This document shows positions 4,710-5,681 of a stretch of 5,681 nucleotides of DNA, one piece after another. The notes beneath the pieces are model-generated. The model saw only the letters and a program-made list of their open reading frames with translations, did no database searches and was not told where the DNA came from. The DNA lies in the NCBI GenBank assembly GCA_945957245.1, contig CAMFLD010000201.1, positions 1 to 5,681 of the forward strand, in the 5' to 3' direction. Position 1 is the stretch's first letter. Each line of letters begins with the position of its first letter. Position numbers and translations under genes: made by a program. The DNA is from an uncultured Flavobacterium sp. (GTDB taxonomy: Bacteria > Bacteroidota > Bacteroidia > Flavobacteriales > Flavobacteriaceae).

Positions 4710-5261
4710 TTAATTCTTTTTAAAAGGTAAACCTAATTCTGCTAATAATGATTTTGCTTCTTTATCTGTGTTTGCAGAAGTTACGAATGTAATATCCAAA
4801 CCTGAGATTTTGTTAACTTTGTCAATATCAATTTCAGGGAAAATGATTTGTTCAGTAACACCTAAGTTATAATTACCTCTTCCGTCAAAACCAGTAGCTT
4901 TGATACCATTAAAATCTCTAACACGTGGCAAAGATGATGTAATAAGTCTATCTAAAAACTCATACATTCTTTCACCTCTAAGAGTTACTTTGGCTCCAAT
5001 TGGCATACCTTTTCTCAATTTGAAAGACGCAACGTCTTTTTTAGAGATTGTAGCAACCGCTTTCTGTCCGGTAACTTTTGTTAGTTCTTCAACTGCGTAA
5101 TCTACCAATTTCTTGTCAGATACAGCAGCTCCAACCCCACGGCTCAAAACGATTTTCTCCAATTTAGGAACCTGCATTACGTTTTTGTAACCGAACTCTT
5201 CTTTAAGGGCAGCAATTACTCTGTCCTTATATTCTTGCTTAAGTCTTGGAATATATGCCAT
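4710..5261 (-). CDS. rplE: 50S ribosomal protein L5 (uL5)
   Basis: This 183-residue L5 is close to the usual length of about 180. The start is MAYIPRLKQEYKDRVI. Diagnostic segments are VPKLEKIVLSRGVGAAVSDK (31-50), ATISKKDVASFKLRKGMPIG (70-89), VTLRGERMYEFLDRLI (92-107), LPRVRDFNG (111-119) and FDGRGNYNLGVTEQIIFPEI (125-144). L5 binds 5S rRNA together with L18 and forms part of bridge B1b in the central protuberance. In many bacteria the 31-44 stretch reads with LNMGVGEA; the LSRGVGAA form here resembles what I recall of flavobacteria. The gene follows rplX by 5 nt and precedes rpsN by 3 nt, suggesting tight translational coupling. Confidence 0.98.
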   Translation of the reverse strand: MAYIPRLKQEYKDRVIAALKEEFGYKNVMQVPKLEKIVLSRGVGAAVSDKKLVDYAVEELTKVTGQKAVATISKKDVASFKLRKGMPIGAKVTLRGERMYEFLDRLITSSLPRVRDFNGIKATGFDGRGNYNLGVTEQIIFPEIDIDKVNKISGLDITFVTSANTDKEAKSLLAELGLPFKKN

Positions 5262-5266
5262 AACTA

Positions 5267-5548
5267 TTATGCTTTAGCTTTTTTTGAATCTTTTTTAGCT
5301 CCGCCTTTAGCTTTATCTGCACCGCTAACCAAAGAAAGGTTAGAGATGTGGATAGGAGCTTCTTTCTTAACGATTCCTCCCTGAGGGTTTTTAGCACTTG
5401 GTTTCGTATGTTTCGACACCATGTTTACACCTTCAACGATCGCTTTGTTTTTCTCTCTGTAAACACGGATAATTTTCCCTGTAGCACCTTTATGGTCTCC
5501 AGCAATAACTTTTACCGTATCTCCTGATTTTACTTTTAGCTTTATCAT
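5267..5548 (-). CDS. rplX: 50S ribosomal protein L24 (uL24) with an atypical tail
   Basis: L24 is an early-assembly protein that initiates folding of the 23S rRNA 5' domain and sits near the exit tunnel. The N-terminal KOW domain is clear: KVKSGDTVKVIAGDHKGATG (5-24), RVYREKNKAIVEGVN (28-42), KHTKPSAKNPQGGIVKKEAP (46-65) and IHISNLSLV (66-74). Bacterial L24 usually continues with a conserved segment of the DP--G--TRVG---VRF-KKSG type to about 100-105 residues. Here residues 75-93 instead form a Lys/Ala/Gly-rich tail (SGADKAKGGAKKDSKKAKA), giving 93 residues. No remnant of the usual tail is found in the 5 nt left before rplE, so this is not a simple in-place frameshift. Function is probably kept because the KOW core is intact. 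The gene lies 12 nt after rplN. Confidence 0.96.
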   Translation of the reverse strand: MIKLKVKSGDTVKVIAGDHKGATGKIIRVYREKNKAIVEGVNMVSKHTKPSAKNPQGGIVKKEAPIHISNLSLVSGADKAKGGAKKDSKKAKA

Positions 5549-5560
5549 CTTACTAAATAA

Positions 5561-5681
5561 TTAAAGCACTTCTGGTGCTAATGATACAATTTTCATGAAT
5601 TGTTTTTCACGCAATTCTCTCGCTACTGGACCAAAAACACGAGTTCCTCTCATTTCCCCTGCAGCATTCAAAAGAACACAT
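5561..5681 (-). CDS. rplN: 50S ribosomal protein L14 (uL14), 3' end only
   Basis: The last 39 codons and the TAA stop lie in the window; the 5' part is beyond position 5681. The translated end begins CVLLNAAGEMRGTRVFGPVA and finishes FMKIVSLAPEVL, the conserved C-terminus of L14, a protein of about 122 residues. L14 sits on the large-subunit interface beside L19, contributes to bridges with the small subunit, and is the docking site of the silencing factor RsfS. It is the first gene of spc-type operons, which agrees with rplX following after 12 nt. No operon promoter is visible because the upstream region is not included. Confidence 0.96.
   Translation of the reverse strand, partial: CVLLNAAGEMRGTRVFGPVARELREKQFMKIVSLAPEVL

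Noticed and set aside
4900..5100. Plus-strand ORF of 66 codons
   Set aside because: Antisense shadow of rplE without protein-like features.
5262..5266. An S8 repressor site at the rplX-rplE junction as in E. coli
   Set aside because: The gap is only 5 nt and I see no hairpin resembling the 16S helix 21 site; nothing in the sequence supports it here.
1..5681. A previously undescribed multi-gene system
   Set aside because: Every gene belongs to a universal ribosomal or translocon family in its usual order, with no extra or unrecognised gene between them.

Overview
This window is a stretch of the conserved spc-type ribosomal protein operon, all of it read on the minus strand (from high to low coordinates). 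It almost certainly comes from a member of the Bacteroidota, most likely a flavobacterium. The signs are the AT-rich sequence; flavobacterial-looking L5, S5 and L24 sequences; zinc-free forms of both L36 and S14; nearly complete absence of Shine-Dalgarno sequences; a match to the Bacteroidota -33/-7 promoter; and secY followed directly by infA with no adk or map between them. The genus is inferred from family resemblance, not from a database search.

In order of transcription the layout is: rplN (L14, 3' end only, 5681-5561), rplX (L24), rplE (L5), rpsN (S14), a 141-bp gap, rpsH (S8), rplF (L6), rplR (L18), rpsE (S5), rpmD (L30), rplO (L15), secY (translocon channel), infA (IF-1), an 86-bp repeat-filled gap, rpmJ (L36), and the first bases of rpsM (S13) at positions 13-1. 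All other junctions are 2-13 nt, without overlaps. Every visible start codon is ATG and all 13 visible stop codons are TAA. The products are ribosomal proteins of both subunits, one initiation factor, and the membrane channel that receives nascent membrane and secreted proteins, so the cluster couples ribosome supply to translocation capacity.

Only two places are not ordinary coding sequence. The rpsN-rpsH gap (4296-4436) holds an internal promoter candidate (TTG, 19 nt, TACATTTG, minus strand) embedded in a perfect 12-bp inverted repeat, with a tandem 11-bp repeat and a 9-bp palindrome near the predicted start. The infA-rpmJ gap (133-218) is filled by ten degenerate 7-bp units, five in each orientation, that would fold into a long imperfect hairpin ending just before the rpmJ start codon. 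Among the proteins, the oddest is L24, whose usual conserved C-terminal segment is replaced by a short Lys/Ala/Gly-rich tail.

I found no mobile element, CRISPR array, tRNA, rRNA or defence-type system. No new multi-gene system is visible; the observations worth following are regulatory and structural.
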